A DNA stretch of 64,000 nt, from the NCBI RefSeq assembly GCF_023101145.1, contig NZ_CP073714.1:434001-498000 (forward strand). The letters are read 5' to 3'. A program made the translations under genes and the position numbers. The number at the start of each line of letters is the position of its first letter. Within the stretch, counting starts at the first letter, position 1. Source of the DNA: Paenibacillus pabuli. GTDB taxonomy: Bacteria; Bacillota; Bacilli; Paenibacillales; Paenibacillaceae. Below are positions 41,150 to 50,255 of the stretch, piece after piece. The notes beneath the pieces were generated by a model. That model was given only the letters and a program-made list of their open reading frames with translations, was not told the origin of the DNA and searched no databases.

Positions 41150-42190
41150 TTATTGGGGTAAGAACTCGTTTGTATACGCCTTGGACACATCTACCTGCTC
41201 ATCGAGCAATTTTTTGCTAAACATCCAATCCGTGTAGTTCTGCCATACTTCCTGCTTTTGCTCACCCCAGCGCGGTGCGTCATCCTGATATTTTGGACTC
41301 AGCCACTTTTGGCTTGCAAGTACAAGATCCTTGTCCAGATCCGGTACGGCCTTGATCAAAATGTTGGCAGCGTCTTCGGGATGTTCAATTGCATATTGAT
41401 ATCCTTCGGAAGTCGCTTTCAGGAACGCTTTAACCAGCTCGGGATCGTTCTGAATCGTCTTTTCATTGGTAACGAGTACAGGTGTGTAGTAGTCCAGTGC
41501 CTCGGAATAATCCTTCACATACAGCATGTCGATCGGTTCGCCGCGCAGTTCGGCTTCAATACCCGTCCACGCGTAGAAAATCCACGCAAAGTCGATATCA
41601 CGTTTCACAGCGGTGAAAAAGTCTGCATCGCCCATGTTAATATTTTTTACTTTGGATACATCAGCGCCCTCGCCTTCCATAATGGACTGCATCACGGCTT
41701 CCTCTACCGGGGAGCCCCAGCCACCATAGGTTTTGCCTTCAAAATCCTTGGGAGATTTGATGTTCCGATCCGCCGGAGCGGCAAATCCAGACGTATTATG
41801 CTGAATAACGGCTGCGATGGAGACGAGTGGAACACCTTGTGTACGGGCCTGGGTTACGCTCTCCTGATAACTTACGCCAAAAGGCACTTCGTTCGAAGCT
41901 ACCATCGTATCCGCGCCTCCGGCACCTGGCTGTACAATCTCAACGTTCAAGCCTTCGGCTTTATAAAAACCTTGATCTACGGCTGCATACAGGCCGGTAT
42001 GGTTCGTATTTGGTGTCCAGTCCAGCACCACTTTAATATCTTTGAGGGCTGCGTTGTCACCTTCATTGCTGTTTTCGGTGCTGCTGCTGCCATTTTCTCC
42101 TGAAGGTGCAGCTTCTTTGCTGCCACATGCGGCCACAGCCACTAGTAGTACGCACAAGAGCATTAGGCCCATCATTTTACGCCATCTCAT
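41150..42190 (-). CDS. thiY: HMP-type thiamine-precursor binding lipoprotein
   Basis: A 346-residue NMT1/THI5-like binding lipoprotein. A type II signal (MGLMLLCVLLVAVAACGS) gives a lipid-anchored Cys. The binding domain starts VVLDWTPNTNHTGLYAAVDQ, the family hallmark, followed by EIVQPGAGGADTMVASNEV, VPLVSIAAVIQH and YGGWGSPVEEA. The ribosome site is AAGGAGAG. It follows the TPP riboswitch, so its ligand is a thiamine precursor, most likely an HMP/formylaminopyrimidine compound. Confidence 0.93.
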   Translation of the reverse strand: MRWRKMMGLMLLCVLLVAVAACGSKEAAPSGENGSSSTENSNEGDNAALKDIKVVLDWTPNTNHTGLYAAVDQGFYKAEGLNVEIVQPGAGGADTMVASNEVPFGVSYQESVTQARTQGVPLVSIAAVIQHNTSGFAAPADRNIKSPKDFEGKTYGGWGSPVEEAVMQSIMEGEGADVSKVKNINMGDADFFTAVKRDIDFAWIFYAWTGIEAELRGEPIDMLYVKDYSEALDYYTPVLVTNEKTIQNDPELVKAFLKATSEGYQYAIEHPEDAANILIKAVPDLDKDLVLASQKWLSPKYQDDAPRWGEQKQEVWQNYTDWMFSKKLLDEQVDVSKAYTNEFLPQ

Positions 42191-42341
42191 CTTCTTTTCT
42201 CTCCTTCATGTTGTCCGGCCGGTGGCACGGGGTACTCCTTGGCTTCATATCCAAGCTTCTTGCATAAATCGACAGATTTATACCAGCTATGATCCGGATG
42301 ACGTCACTTTTTTAGCTCTCTGGCTATCTAAAAGAACATTA

Positions 42342-42371
42342 AAAAAGCGCCCCGTTAATCCGGGACGCGTG
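42342..42371 (-). terminator. riboswitch-linked terminator before thiY
   Basis: On the minus strand GCGTCCCG pairs with CGGGGCGC (one T-G pair), followed by TTTTTT. It lies after the TPP aptamer and about 150 nt before thiY, so it is the likely OFF-state terminator of the riboswitch. Confidence 0.85.
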
Positions 42372-42424
42372 CAGGCGTTAGAGATGTGGCACTCAGCAAA
42401 GAGGCTGGGCTGGGCCAATTCGAT

Positions 42425-42525
42425 ATACTCCGATTCCTACGCTGGCATGATCCAGATCAGGTCTAAGGGTCAGTATCTTGGTGGGATACACTCTCAGCCG
42501 GCCAATTCCGACTCCCCTGGGAAAC
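42425..42525 (-). promoter_or_regulatory. TPP riboswitch (THI element)
   Basis: The minus strand carries the conserved core in order: GGGGAGTCGG, CTGAGAG, GACCCTTAGACCTGAT, CTGGATCATGCCAGCG and TAGGAATCGG. These are the P2/J and P4/P5 motifs that bind thiamine pyrophosphate. With the terminator at 42342-42371 it controls thiY and the downstream importer genes; high TPP should shut them off. The 405-nt spacer before thiY is otherwise empty. Confidence 0.96.
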
Positions 42526-42595
42526 TATGAAGTTACGGGCATTACTAGGTGTAATTATAGGATAGAGGCGGATGCATGTCCAGTCAGGAAATGGC

Positions 42596-42982
42596 TTAAC
42601 GCTGGAAGAACTCAATCCATTCCTTCTCGGGTCCATAGATGAAGAAATAACGGTAACCGTTAGGCAGTGTAATAATCTCTCCATCAATAAATTCGGCTTC
42701 GGTTGCCTTAATGCGCTCATACTCGGATTCAAGGTCATCGACATGGATGGCAAAATGGTGCACCGTTCCTTCAGAAGGCAGCTTGTCGCTGTATCCCTGA
42801 ATCAACTCAATCTCGGTCTCATCGCTTCCGTTGAAGCCGAGAAAGGCGAGCTGAATGACGCCGTTGGTATGGGTTACCCGGTCTTTTAATTCAAGACCAA
42901 CAATCTCCGTGTAGAAACGGAGCGTGGTCTCCAGATCACGAACGGCAATGCCCACGTGGTCAATGCGCTTTTGAAAACTCAT
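42596..42982 (-). CDS. VOC-family (glyoxalase-fold) protein
   Basis: A 128-residue vicinal-oxygen-chelate protein with two beta-alpha-beta-beta-beta modules: KRIDHVGIAVRDLETTLRFY, then TEIELIQGYS, GTVHHFAIHVDDLESEYE and GYRYFFIYGPEKEWIEFFQ. Metal ligands His (DHVG), Glu (EIELI), His (HHFAIH) and Glu (WIEFF) are in place, as in methylmalonyl-CoA epimerase or glyoxalase-type enzymes. The ATG at 42982 follows AAGGAGG. Its substrate is not determinable. Confidence 0.88.
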   Translation of the reverse strand: MSFQKRIDHVGIAVRDLETTLRFYTEIVGLELKDRVTHTNGVIQLAFLGFNGSDETEIELIQGYSDKLPSEGTVHHFAIHVDDLESEYERIKATEAEFIDGEIITLPNGYRYFFIYGPEKEWIEFFQR

Positions 42983-43168
42983 AATCAAAATCCTCCTTAT
43001 ATGTAGTGAATCTTATCTACCATTTTAAGGGATATCACAGGGTTGTGCTATGAGGTTGTCAAATAAGATTTTCATTTGGAAAAATTATAAATATTCACAG
43101 AATGTTCACTTATGTGGAGGGGTTCGTCATCTCTATAATTACGAAGGTAAACAGAGAGGATGAGAGAT

Positions 43169-43657
43169 TTGCCAACAACGAAAAAAGAACAGATTGTTTT
43201 TGGAATGATGATGTGCACAGGGATGGTCGTCGTCATGATGACCTTCAATTTATGGCACAATGGGTTACTCGGCAAGATGTCCGCGCTTGAAATACTGCTT
43301 CAATTCATATTGTGTTTTGTTATCGCTTTTCTAGTGGAATCCTTCATTGTCGGACCTGTAGCGAGAAAAATTGCATTTTCCTTACCTTTGAATAAGTCCA
43401 ACAAGATTCTGGGTGTGCTTGCTATGTCATTTTTCATGGTCATTGGGATGGTTCTGATCATGTCCTTGTACGGAATGGTTTCCGCTTATCTTGCGAATCA
43501 GTTAAGGGGAGCATCCGTATTAAATACGTATCTTCACACGATTGCTCGTAATTTCAGCCTAGCGCTTCCATATCAGTTAATCATTTTGGGACCGTTCGTG
43601 AGATATGTATTCGGTAAATTCATCAAGGATAAAGGGAGTACAGTCCCTTCAACCTAA
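43169..43657 (+). CDS. DUF2798 family membrane protein
   Basis: A 162-residue protein with four hydrophobic helices (about 11-28, 42-62, 78-102 and 130-148), each repeat pair of the DUF2798 kind (IVFGMMMCTGMVVVMMTFN; FCFVIAFLVESFIVGPVARK-like). The TTG at 43169 has GAGAGGATG at proper spacing; the ATG at 43160 abuts the purine run and would add three residues. No function is known. It is divergent from the glyoxalase-fold gene, with a 180-nt shared upstream spacer. Confidence 0.8.
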   Translation: MPTTKKEQIVFGMMMCTGMVVVMMTFNLWHNGLLGKMSALEILLQFILCFVIAFLVESFIVGPVARKIAFSLPLNKSNKILGVLAMSFFMVIGMVLIMSLYGMVSAYLANQLRGASVLNTYLHTIARNFSLALPYQLIILGPFVRYVFGKFIKDKGSTVPST

Positions 43658-43763
43658 ATAAAGTTTAGTTCCAACTTAAAGCACCTGAAAGTATTTCCTG
43701 GGCAATCGTCCACTGCTCTAAGATCAGGAAGCAATTGTTCATTCTTAAATCCAAAAAGCATCC

Positions 43764-43796
43764 AAAAAGGCCCCATAGCATTCACGCTACGAAGCC
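43764..43796 (-). terminator. terminator of the MFS transporter gene
   Basis: On the minus strand AGGCTTCGTAGC pairs with GCTATGGGGCCT (several G-T pairs), with TTTT following, about 56 nt past the transporter stop. Confidence 0.75.
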
Positions 43797-43851
43797 TATC
43801 CTATATAGCCATGGTTAATTGAAATCTAATGCATCATCTGTTCAGGAGATG

Positions 43852-45087
43852 TTATGATGCTGAACTTATAGTATTCCTGCGCTGCCATTGATAGGCGATC
43901 ATGCTGATAATCAACAGACCGACTGCAAAAATAGCAAGCATCCATGCGGACTGATTTACTTCCAGATGATCCAAACTCCATCCAGTGACCAAAGGCAGAA
44001 TGGCACCGCCAACCCCGCCGGATGCAATCAGGATGCTGGGCGTTGATTCCTCTGTACCAGGCATCATTTTGCTGGCGAAGACGAGGGCAATGGAGAACAC
44101 GCCAGATAGTGCAAGTCCGAGCAATAAAATGATCAGAAATGCCGACCAGATCTGGTTGGTAAAAGGAAAGATCATCAGCAGCACAACTGCTGCAAGGCAG
44201 CTGTACAGAACGTAGACGCGGTATTGGAATTTCTCCGCAATATATCCGGCAAACAGTCGTCCAACAGACATGGCAATCCAGAAGCAGGTAACACTAAGCG
44301 CGGCACCTGCTTCCTTCATGTTCATTTTCTCAATCAGAATGGCTGGCATGAAGTTGGCAAGGCTCATTTCAGTGCCGACATAGAGAAAGAAAAATAGAAC
44401 AAATAAAGACAGAAGAGCCAAATTGCGGCCGTGATAGGTTGAACGAGTTGGTTTAATGTCTTCAAGATTCGATCCATGTGGCGATTCAGCAGCGTGAGTG
44501 TGTACAGGAGTCTTGCCTGAACTGCGACGACTCAGCTCGCTGTCCAGCTCACCGAATGAACTTTTGGCCCAGAAGATAAAAGTCATCGCTGCACAGACGG
44601 CAACCACGAGGAACGACATGCGCCAGTACCCGGCAGAAATCAGACCGCTGGCAATGAGCGGCATGACCATGGCGCCGATACCAAATAACACTTCAAGTCG
44701 GCTCATGGCAACCGCCGTATTATCTTTAATTGCTGCAATGATGATTGTACCGATGACAGCCTCAATCATGCCGAATCCGAATCCGGCTGCAGGTGCAATG
44801 ACGAACATCCAGCCCCAAGGAGGCAGCAGCATATAGGATAACTCTGCAATGCAGAGCAGAGCTGCGGCAATTAATAGACCACCTCGTTTGCCAAAGCGTT
44901 TATTCAACCACGGAGATAACAGTACACCACCCAAGAACCCGGCAAATTGGGCAAATATCAGTGTGCCTCCCTGACTATAATCCTTGCCATAATGTTCAAG
45001 GGCAACGGGCAGAATGGAGCCGAGAACCACGTGGGCAAGCCCGATAAGGAAATAGGATAAGCATCCAATCCAAATCAATTTTTTCAT
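43852..45087 (-). CDS. MFS transporter
   Basis: A 411-residue major facilitator with twelve predicted helices and a central loop of about 45 residues (about 190-235, KSSFGELDSELSRRSSGK). It begins KKLIWIGCLSYFLIGLAHVVLG; the SFLNKRFGKRGG-like motif A segment (LNKRFGKRGGLL) lies between helices 2 and 3. It resembles the FucP/YfkF-type sugar and drug facilitators; cargo is unknown. The gene stands alone between terminators, divergent from the T-box serS. Confidence 0.9.
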   Translation of the reverse strand: MKKLIWIGCLSYFLIGLAHVVLGSILPVALEHYGKDYSQGGTLIFAQFAGFLGGVLLSPWLNKRFGKRGGLLIAAALLCIAELSYMLLPPWGWMFVIAPAAGFGFGMIEAVIGTIIIAAIKDNTAVAMSRLEVLFGIGAMVMPLIASGLISAGYWRMSFLVVAVCAAMTFIFWAKSSFGELDSELSRRSSGKTPVHTHAAESPHGSNLEDIKPTRSTYHGRNLALLSLFVLFFFLYVGTEMSLANFMPAILIEKMNMKEAGAALSVTCFWIAMSVGRLFAGYIAEKFQYRVYVLYSCLAAVVLLMIFPFTNQIWSAFLIILLLGLALSGVFSIALVFASKMMPGTEESTPSILIASGGVGGAILPLVTGWSLDHLEVNQSAWMLAIFAVGLLIISMIAYQWQRRNTISSAS

Positions 45088-45205
45088 GAAGAAAAACTCC
45101 TTCTAAATATATGATGTATATGTAGTGAGTCTGCCATTCAGGAGCATTTCCCAAAAACAAACAATCTCTATCATAACAGGACATGTAAGGGGGTGCACGG
45201 ATAAC

Positions 45206-45235
45206 TTGCAATGGAGGCTAAAGTTCGTATATACT
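45206..45235 (+). promoter_or_regulatory. promoter of the T-box serS transcript
   Basis: TTGCAA (45206-45211) and TATACT (45230-45235) are 18 nt apart, placing transcription start just before the T-box leader at about 45242. Confidence 0.6.
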
Positions 45236-45239
45236 GAAA

Positions 45240-45448
45240 CACAACAATTACAGATCGGACCATGCCGTTGAAGAGCATCCAACTCGGAGGCGTTTTCGCC
45301 AGGGGAAGCGAACCATTCCCCAAGTTAACCGGAACCGCCCGTTATCGCGGACCAAGAGGCTGAATCAGAATATTCTGATTCGGCAAGTTGGGTGGCACCG
45401 CGAGCAGAGCGCTCCTCGTCCCAAGGGATGAGGGCGCTCTTTGTATTT
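45240..45448 (+). promoter_or_regulatory. T-box leader of serS
   Basis: The leader carries the invariant T-box sequence GGGTGGCACCGCGAGC (about 45389-45404), which pairs with the uncharged tRNA acceptor end. It overlaps the antiterminator and is followed by the terminator hairpin GAGCGCTCCTCGTCCC/GGGATGAGGGCGCTC with a T-rich tail (to 45448). Upstream stems (GCGTTTTCGCC, GAATCAGAATATTCTGATTC) fit Stem I/III. The specifier codon was not resolved, but serine is expected. Confidence 0.93.
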
Positions 45449-45472
45449 TTACAGCCAAAGGAGACGGTGACC

Positions 45473-46771
45473 ATGTTGGAAATGAAGTGGATTCGGGAGC
45501 ATGCAGAAGAGGTGCAAGCTGCGGCAGACGGGAAGAGAATCAATATCAGTATTCGTGAATTGCTGGTACGGGACGAAGAGCGCAGAGCACTTTTGCTGGA
45601 AACGGAAGAAGGACGTAGAGTACGTAATTCGTTATCTGCGGATATCGGCAAGCTTATGCAAGCTGGTGAACGTGAACAGGCCGAAGGTTTAAGGGAACAG
45701 GTGAAACAGCTGAATGATCAGTTGGCGAATGTTGAAGCCAAGCTTGCCGTTGTGCAAGAGGAAGTGACAAGGCTGCAATGGTTGGTACCCAATGTTGTAT
45801 CGCCGGATACGCCGATGGGCGTATCGGATGAGGATAATGTGGAGCTGAGACGTGTGGGTGAGCTGCCGGTATTCGATTATGATGCCAAAGATCACGTAGA
45901 ACTCGGTGAACGGCATGATCTAATTGATCTCCCGCGTGGGGTGAAAATTGGTGGAACACGGAGCTATGTCCTCAAAGGAGCAGGGCTGCTCCTGCACCGG
46001 GCTGTACAGCAGCTTGCGCTTGATCTGCTGCTGAAGCATGGATTTACGCCAATGGAAGTTCCTTTGATGGTGAGGGAGAATACACTCTTGAACACGGGGT
46101 TCTTCCCCACAGGTCGGGATCAGGTCTATGAATTGCAAGGCGAGAACAAATGGTTGGTGGGAACATCGGAAGTGCCGCTGGTTTCGTATTATGCGGATGA
46201 GATTGTGGATGTGCAGGAGCCGATCAAGCTGGCTGCCGCATCGACCTGTTTCCGCAGTGAGGTCGGCTCAGGCGGGCGGGATGTGCGCGGATTGTACCGG
46301 GTGCATCAATTTGCCAAAGTGGAACAGGTCATTATCTGTGCACCGGATGCAAAAGAATCGGAGCGAATGCTACAGGAAATTACGGGACACGCCGAGGAAT
46401 TGCTGCAATTGCTGGAACTGCCTTATCGCGTGGTGGCAGTGTGTACAGGAGATATGTCGCAGAAAACGTACAAACAGTACGATATTGAAACCTGGATGCC
46501 AAGCCGGAATGCTTACGGGGAGACCCATTCGTCGTCGAATCTGCATGATTTCCAGGCTCGGCGTTCGAATATTCGTTGTCGCGATGCGCAAGGCAAGCTC
46601 GCATACTGCCATACGTTGAATAATACGGCTGTGGCTTCGCCGCGTATTCTGATTCCATTGCTGGAGAATCATCAGCAGGCGGATGGAAGCATTCGCATTC
46701 CAGCCGCGCTTCAGCCCTATATGGGCGGTGCTGAATTTTTGAGTTTGCCGCAGCAGGATGAAGAGAACTAA
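45473..46771 (+). CDS. serS: serine--tRNA ligase, T-box-controlled
   Basis: A 432-residue class II aminoacyl-tRNA synthetase. The N-terminal coiled-coil arm (about 25-105) is rich in Glu/Lys; the catalytic core has GTSEVPLVSYYADEI (motif 1 region), FRSEVGSGGRDVRGLYRVHQ (motif 2) and the TLNNTAVASPRI (motif 3 segment). The ATG at 45473 follows AAGGAGACGG. Charging serine onto tRNA is essential; a T-box makes expression respond to uncharged tRNA-Ser. Many Bacilli carry two serS genes, so this may be a second copy. Confidence 0.95.
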   Translation: MLEMKWIREHAEEVQAAADGKRINISIRELLVRDEERRALLLETEEGRRVRNSLSADIGKLMQAGEREQAEGLREQVKQLNDQLANVEAKLAVVQEEVTRLQWLVPNVVSPDTPMGVSDEDNVELRRVGELPVFDYDAKDHVELGERHDLIDLPRGVKIGGTRSYVLKGAGLLLHRAVQQLALDLLLKHGFTPMEVPLMVRENTLLNTGFFPTGRDQVYELQGENKWLVGTSEVPLVSYYADEIVDVQEPIKLAAASTCFRSEVGSGGRDVRGLYRVHQFAKVEQVIICAPDAKESERMLQEITGHAEELLQLLELPYRVVAVCTGDMSQKTYKQYDIETWMPSRNAYGETHSSSNLHDFQARRSNIRCRDAQGKLAYCHTLNNTAVASPRILIPLLENHQQADGSIRIPAALQPYMGGAEFLSLPQQDEEN

Positions 46772-46798
46772 AAGGTTGTCAGATAAAATAGGAAAGCA

Positions 46799-46832
46799 AA
46801 CAGGAACTCCTTCATTGGGGTTCCTGTTGTTT
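46799..46832 (+). terminator. terminator of serS
   Basis: AACAGGAAC pairs with GTTCCTGTT around a short loop with a following GTTT. Confidence 0.8.
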
Positions 46833-47063
46833 AAACATATGGAGTGTGACCCATTGGTATTCTTGTTTTGATCATCTTAAATTTGTTTCTGAATCATGTG
46901 TTGCAAGTCCTTCCATTCCATAATATATTCATCTCCATCTATTAAGATGTCGAATGTTCCTTATATCTAAAATTTTTCTCCGACATTATTCACTTTTATG
47001 TAATGGATTTCCGATATAATATAATAGAAGTAAAATAATGGATTATAGGAGATGGGCATTAAA

Positions 47064-48170
47064 ATGAATCGAATAAAAAAAGCATTTCGGGGAGTGCTCG
47101 CGTTGCTCATTATTTGCACGGTGATGGCCCCTTCACTGGTTCAGGCTGCTACGGGTGACGTGACATCCATTGAGATTACCAACAGCAGTCCGCAGCAGAT
47201 GAGTGTATCCCAGACAACTACGCTTCAAGTGATGGCGGTTATTGAAGGGTTTGATAATAAGCAGGATGTTACGGGAGGCGTCACATGGTCCACAAGCAAC
47301 GATGCAGTAGTCACCATCGTAAAAGGCAAAGTGAAGGCTATGGCAGCGGGAGAAGCAACAATATATGCACAGGTAGATGGCGCCAAAGCGCAATTGCTGG
47401 TTAAGGTTCAGGATAAAATTAAAAGCATCAAAGCTTCGCCTAGTTCCTATAATTTTGTCAAAGGTAGTGAAAGTACGCTGCCCAAAGTAAGCATTGTGCG
47501 TGCAAACGGCAAGGAAGAAGACGTCACGTCCGAGATCGTCTGGACAGTATCGAGTGCTTCAGCTGTGCTGGACAATGGGAAAATTAAAGGAATTACGCCT
47601 GGCAGAGTGCTGTTACAAGGCAAGTATGGTTCAGAGACCGTAAAAGTTCCCGTAGCCATTACAGACGAGATTACCAAAATCGAAGTGACTCCTGCTGTCA
47701 TGCAGCTGAATATTAAGAAATCGAAAGCCTTGAAGGTCATCGGTACATATGCCAATGGGAAAACAATTAATCTTTCGAAACAGGTGACGTGGACCTCTTC
47801 CAACAATAATGTAGCCATCGTCAAAAATGGTACAGTCAAAACACTGACGGAAGGACAAGCCACCTTGACAGGAACTTATCAAAATCAGACAATAAAGGCA
47901 GAGGTTACCGTTGTTCCTTTGCTCAAGAAGTTGATTACAGGCCAGAAAAAACTGGTGTTATCACCGCAGGCAAGCACAACACTGAGTGTGATGGCGCAGT
48001 ATGATACAGGCAAAACCACGATTGTAACGAGCAGTGCCGTGTGGAGCAGCACCAAACCAAGTGTGGCCACAGTAACGGGCGGCAAGATTGTAGCCGTAGG
48101 TAAAGGTAAAACCTCCATTACCGCCAAATGGGGCAACAAAAAAGTCACTATACCGGTAACCGTAAAATAA
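47064..48170 (+). CDS. secreted protein with Big_2 immunoglobulin-like repeats
   Basis: A 368-residue exported protein. The signal peptide (about 1-28) ends in VQAATG. Four Ig-like Big_2 repeats of about 80 residues follow, each with a conserved W-S/T pair (VTWSTSNDAVVTIVKGKV; VWTVSSASAVLDNGK; VTWTSSNNNVAIVKNGTV; AVWSSTKPSVATVTGGKI). Such repeats occur in cell-surface adhesins and wall-binding enzymes. No catalytic domain or anchor is seen, so it may be soluble or wall-bound. The ATG at 47064 is 12 nt after TAGGAG. Confidence 0.88.
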   Translation: MNRIKKAFRGVLALLIICTVMAPSLVQAATGDVTSIEITNSSPQQMSVSQTTTLQVMAVIEGFDNKQDVTGGVTWSTSNDAVVTIVKGKVKAMAAGEATIYAQVDGAKAQLLVKVQDKIKSIKASPSSYNFVKGSESTLPKVSIVRANGKEEDVTSEIVWTVSSASAVLDNGKIKGITPGRVLLQGKYGSETVKVPVAITDEITKIEVTPAVMQLNIKKSKALKVIGTYANGKTINLSKQVTWTSSNNNVAIVKNGTVKTLTEGQATLTGTYQNQTIKAEVTVVPLLKKLITGQKKLVLSPQASTTLSVMAQYDTGKTTIVTSSAVWSSTKPSVATVTGGKIVAVGKGKTSITAKWGNKKVTIPVTVK

Positions 48171-48235
48171 AGTTTCAACAATTGAAGTGAAGCATATCCA
48201 ACGAAGCGATGTTATCATCGTGAATTGAAACAGAT

Positions 48236-48260
48236 GGGGCGTAGACATACGCCCCTTTTA
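48236..48260 (+). terminator. terminator of the Big_2 gene
   Basis: GGGGCGTA pairs with TACGCCCC around GACA and is followed by TTTT. Confidence 0.88.
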
Positions 48261-48308
48261 AGTATATAAAATTCCAAAAAGCAATCATGTAGAGGAGGTC
48301 GTATCTGA

Positions 48309-48860
48309 ATGACAGATCATCTGCAACCGGAAAATTGGCCTGCGTGGGCGACAGAAGCAGTAGAGATTGTAAAGGCCAATCCTATGTGGGACTCACAGGC
48401 TCAGGAAGAAATTCGACAGCTTAGAGAACGTTTACAGCAGCTCAATATTCATAGATTCGAACATATCGGAAGCACGTCCATTCCGGGATTGGCCGCCAAA
48501 CCCATAATTGATCTAATGGGAGAGGTGAAGTCATGGGATGACATGGACTTGATTGCCGATCGGCTGAATCCGGTAGGCTGGAACTACGTTCCGCCTGAAC
48601 TGGATGGTCGGGAATACAGACGTTTCTGGGTCAAGGTGAAAGAGGGCAAGAGGACTGTACATCTTCATCTGATGCGCCCAGGCGAGGAACGTTGGGATCG
48701 ACAAATCCAGTTTCGGGATGTGTTGAGACAGCGCCCGGATCTGGTAGAGGCATATGCGACCTTGAAAGCCAAGCTTGCTGATGCAAATAAGGACGACAGA
48801 GAAGCGTATACCGCTGCCAAAACGAATTTTATTTTAGAAGTGCTTGATGAAGACATTTAA
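48309..48860 (+). CDS. GrpB-family nucleotidyltransferase-like protein
   Basis: A 183-residue GrpB-type protein of the nucleotidyltransferase-fold superfamily. It has IHRFEHIGSTSIPGLAAKPIIDLMGEV (GS-x-(S/A/T) motif, Asp pair) and the HLHLMRPGE segment. The ATG follows AGAGGAGG. It overlaps the DUF2809 gene, so the two are co-transcribed. In some relatives the fold transfers nucleotides to small acceptors; the substrate here is unknown. Confidence 0.9.
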   Translation: MTDHLQPENWPAWATEAVEIVKANPMWDSQAQEEIRQLRERLQQLNIHRFEHIGSTSIPGLAAKPIIDLMGEVKSWDDMDLIADRLNPVGWNYVPPELDGREYRRFWVKVKEGKRTVHLHLMRPGEERWDRQIQFRDVLRQRPDLVEAYATLKAKLADANKDDREAYTAAKTNFILEVLDEDI

Positions 48861-49269
48861 TTCATTGATGACTGTATTTAGCAAAGAGAGACTGATTTAT
48901 TTCTTCGCAGTTATCTTAACCATGGCGGCAGGGTTGGCGTCCAGACACTTCGGTGAACTTTTACCGGATTTTGTGCATGAACATTTCGGTGATGCCTTAT
49001 GGGCAGGGATGATCTATTTCGGGGTACGTATGATTTGCATTCATCGCAGCAGAGAGTGGGCGATGATGGTGAGCCTGATTTTCAGCTGGGCCGTCGAATG
49101 TTCGCAACTGATTCAGACCCCGTGGCTGAACGAAGTGCGTTCAACGGTGTTGGGGGCACTTATTTTGGGACGTGGATTCCTGGTAATGGATCTGCTGAGG
49201 TATGTTGCTGGCATTCTGTGTGTGTATGGGATGGATCGTTATTTCCTGAGAAATAAGAAGGCTAGATGA
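48847..49269 (+). CDS. DUF2809 family membrane protein
   Basis: A 140-residue protein with four hydrophobic segments (about 13-32, 47-64, 71-87 and 112-130). The C-terminal half has the family signature FSWAVECSQLIQTPWLNEVRST. It overlaps the GrpB gene by 14 nt. A ribosome-site-like GAAG lies upstream. Function is unknown. Confidence 0.85.
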   Translation: MKTFNSLMTVFSKERLIYFFAVILTMAAGLASRHFGELLPDFVHEHFGDALWAGMIYFGVRMICIHRSREWAMMVSLIFSWAVECSQLIQTPWLNEVRSTVLGALILGRGFLVMDLLRYVAGILCVYGMDRYFLRNKKAR

Positions 49270-49284
49270 TGGGGAGTGGTTTAG

Positions 49285-49842
49285 GTGAATATTGAGAAAC
49301 TTTTTACGGAATCACCCGAGTTTGAAACAGAGCGGTTAATACTGAGACGACTTACTCTGGAGGATGTTGACGATTACTTTATGTTTGCCTCCGATCCGAA
49401 CGTGAGTCGGCAAAGTTTGTGGAACTGCCATGAAACGCTGGATGACTCCGTTCAATATATTCAAAGAGCTTTGGACAATTATGAGAAGAAAACGGTCTAT
49501 CTATGGGCCTTTGTGCTGAAGGAAACAGGAAGGCTGATCGGGCGAGGTGGCATATTTCATCTGAATGAATCCATGCAAAGTGCTGAAATGGGGTATGCGA
49601 TTGCCAGTAGTTGTTGGGGCAAAGGCCTCGCAGCTGAAGCGATGCAGCCAATTGTTGCATACTGTTTTCATGAACTGGACTGCAATCGGCTGGAGGGGAA
49701 ATGCAATGCAGGCAATATCGGCTCTGCACGTGTGATGGAGAAGCTGGGCCTGACTTATGAAGGTTTGCTGCGCAAACAGTTGAAGATCAAAGGTGTATTT
49801 ACGGATCAAAAATTGTACTCCCGTATCCGGGATGATCTATAA
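49285..49842 (+). CDS. RimJ/RimL-type GNAT acetyltransferase
   Basis: A 185-residue GNAT of the RimJ/RimL group. It begins with FETERLILRRLTLEDVDDYF; the acetyl-CoA region has EMGYAIASSCWGKGLAAEA and the following NRLEGKCNAGNIGSARVMEKLGL. The GTG start follows GGGGAGTGG. RimJ/L enzymes acetylate ribosomal proteins or small amines; no target can be assigned. Confidence 0.9.
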   Translation: MNIEKLFTESPEFETERLILRRLTLEDVDDYFMFASDPNVSRQSLWNCHETLDDSVQYIQRALDNYEKKTVYLWAFVLKETGRLIGRGGIFHLNESMQSAEMGYAIASSCWGKGLAAEAMQPIVAYCFHELDCNRLEGKCNAGNIGSARVMEKLGLTYEGLLRKQLKIKGVFTDQKLYSRIRDDL

Positions 49843-49893
49843 TACTTCCAATGACGTTCAGGATACATAGAAGAAATTGAAGGAGGCGCAGCA

Positions 49894-50223
49894 ATGATCT
49901 ACAGTATTATTTCCCGAGCCGTATGGGAGCAGGTATCCAAGCAGAGCGTGTATGCACCGGATAGCCTGGAGACGGATGGTTTCATTCATTGTTCCACCAA
50001 AGAACAGATTCCATGGGTAGCGGCTCAATTTTATCAAGGGCGTACGGATCTGGTATTAATCGAAATTGATGAAAAGGCATTGAAGCCTGAGTTGGTGTAT
50101 GAGGACCTCTATAAGTTGAATGAACTATTTCCACATATTTATGGTGAGCTTAATCTGGATGCTGTACGAAAGGTCATTTCCTTTGAACCGAACGAGGACG
50201 GGACGTTTTCTTTTCCTGAATAA
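49894..50223 (+). CDS. DUF952 family protein
   Basis: A 109-residue soluble protein of the DUF952 family. Family motif GFIHCSTKEQIPWVAAQFY (residues about 29-47) and DLVLIEIDEKAL are present; the end has FPHIYGELNLDAVRKVISFEP. The ATG follows AAGGAGGCG. It has a predicted ADP-ribosyltransferase-like or similar fold in databases I recall, but no activity is established here. Confidence 0.85.
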   Translation: MIYSIISRAVWEQVSKQSVYAPDSLETDGFIHCSTKEQIPWVAAQFYQGRTDLVLIEIDEKALKPELVYEDLYKLNELFPHIYGELNLDAVRKVISFEPNEDGTFSFPE

Positions 50224-50255
50224 AGACATTTGCGAAGGGTTGTGAACGCGTGGAT

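Noticed and set aside
41258..42103. 281-codon plus-strand frame antisense to thiY.
   Set aside because: Shadow of the binding-protein gene; no ribosome site or domain, opposite to the riboswitch-driven transcript.
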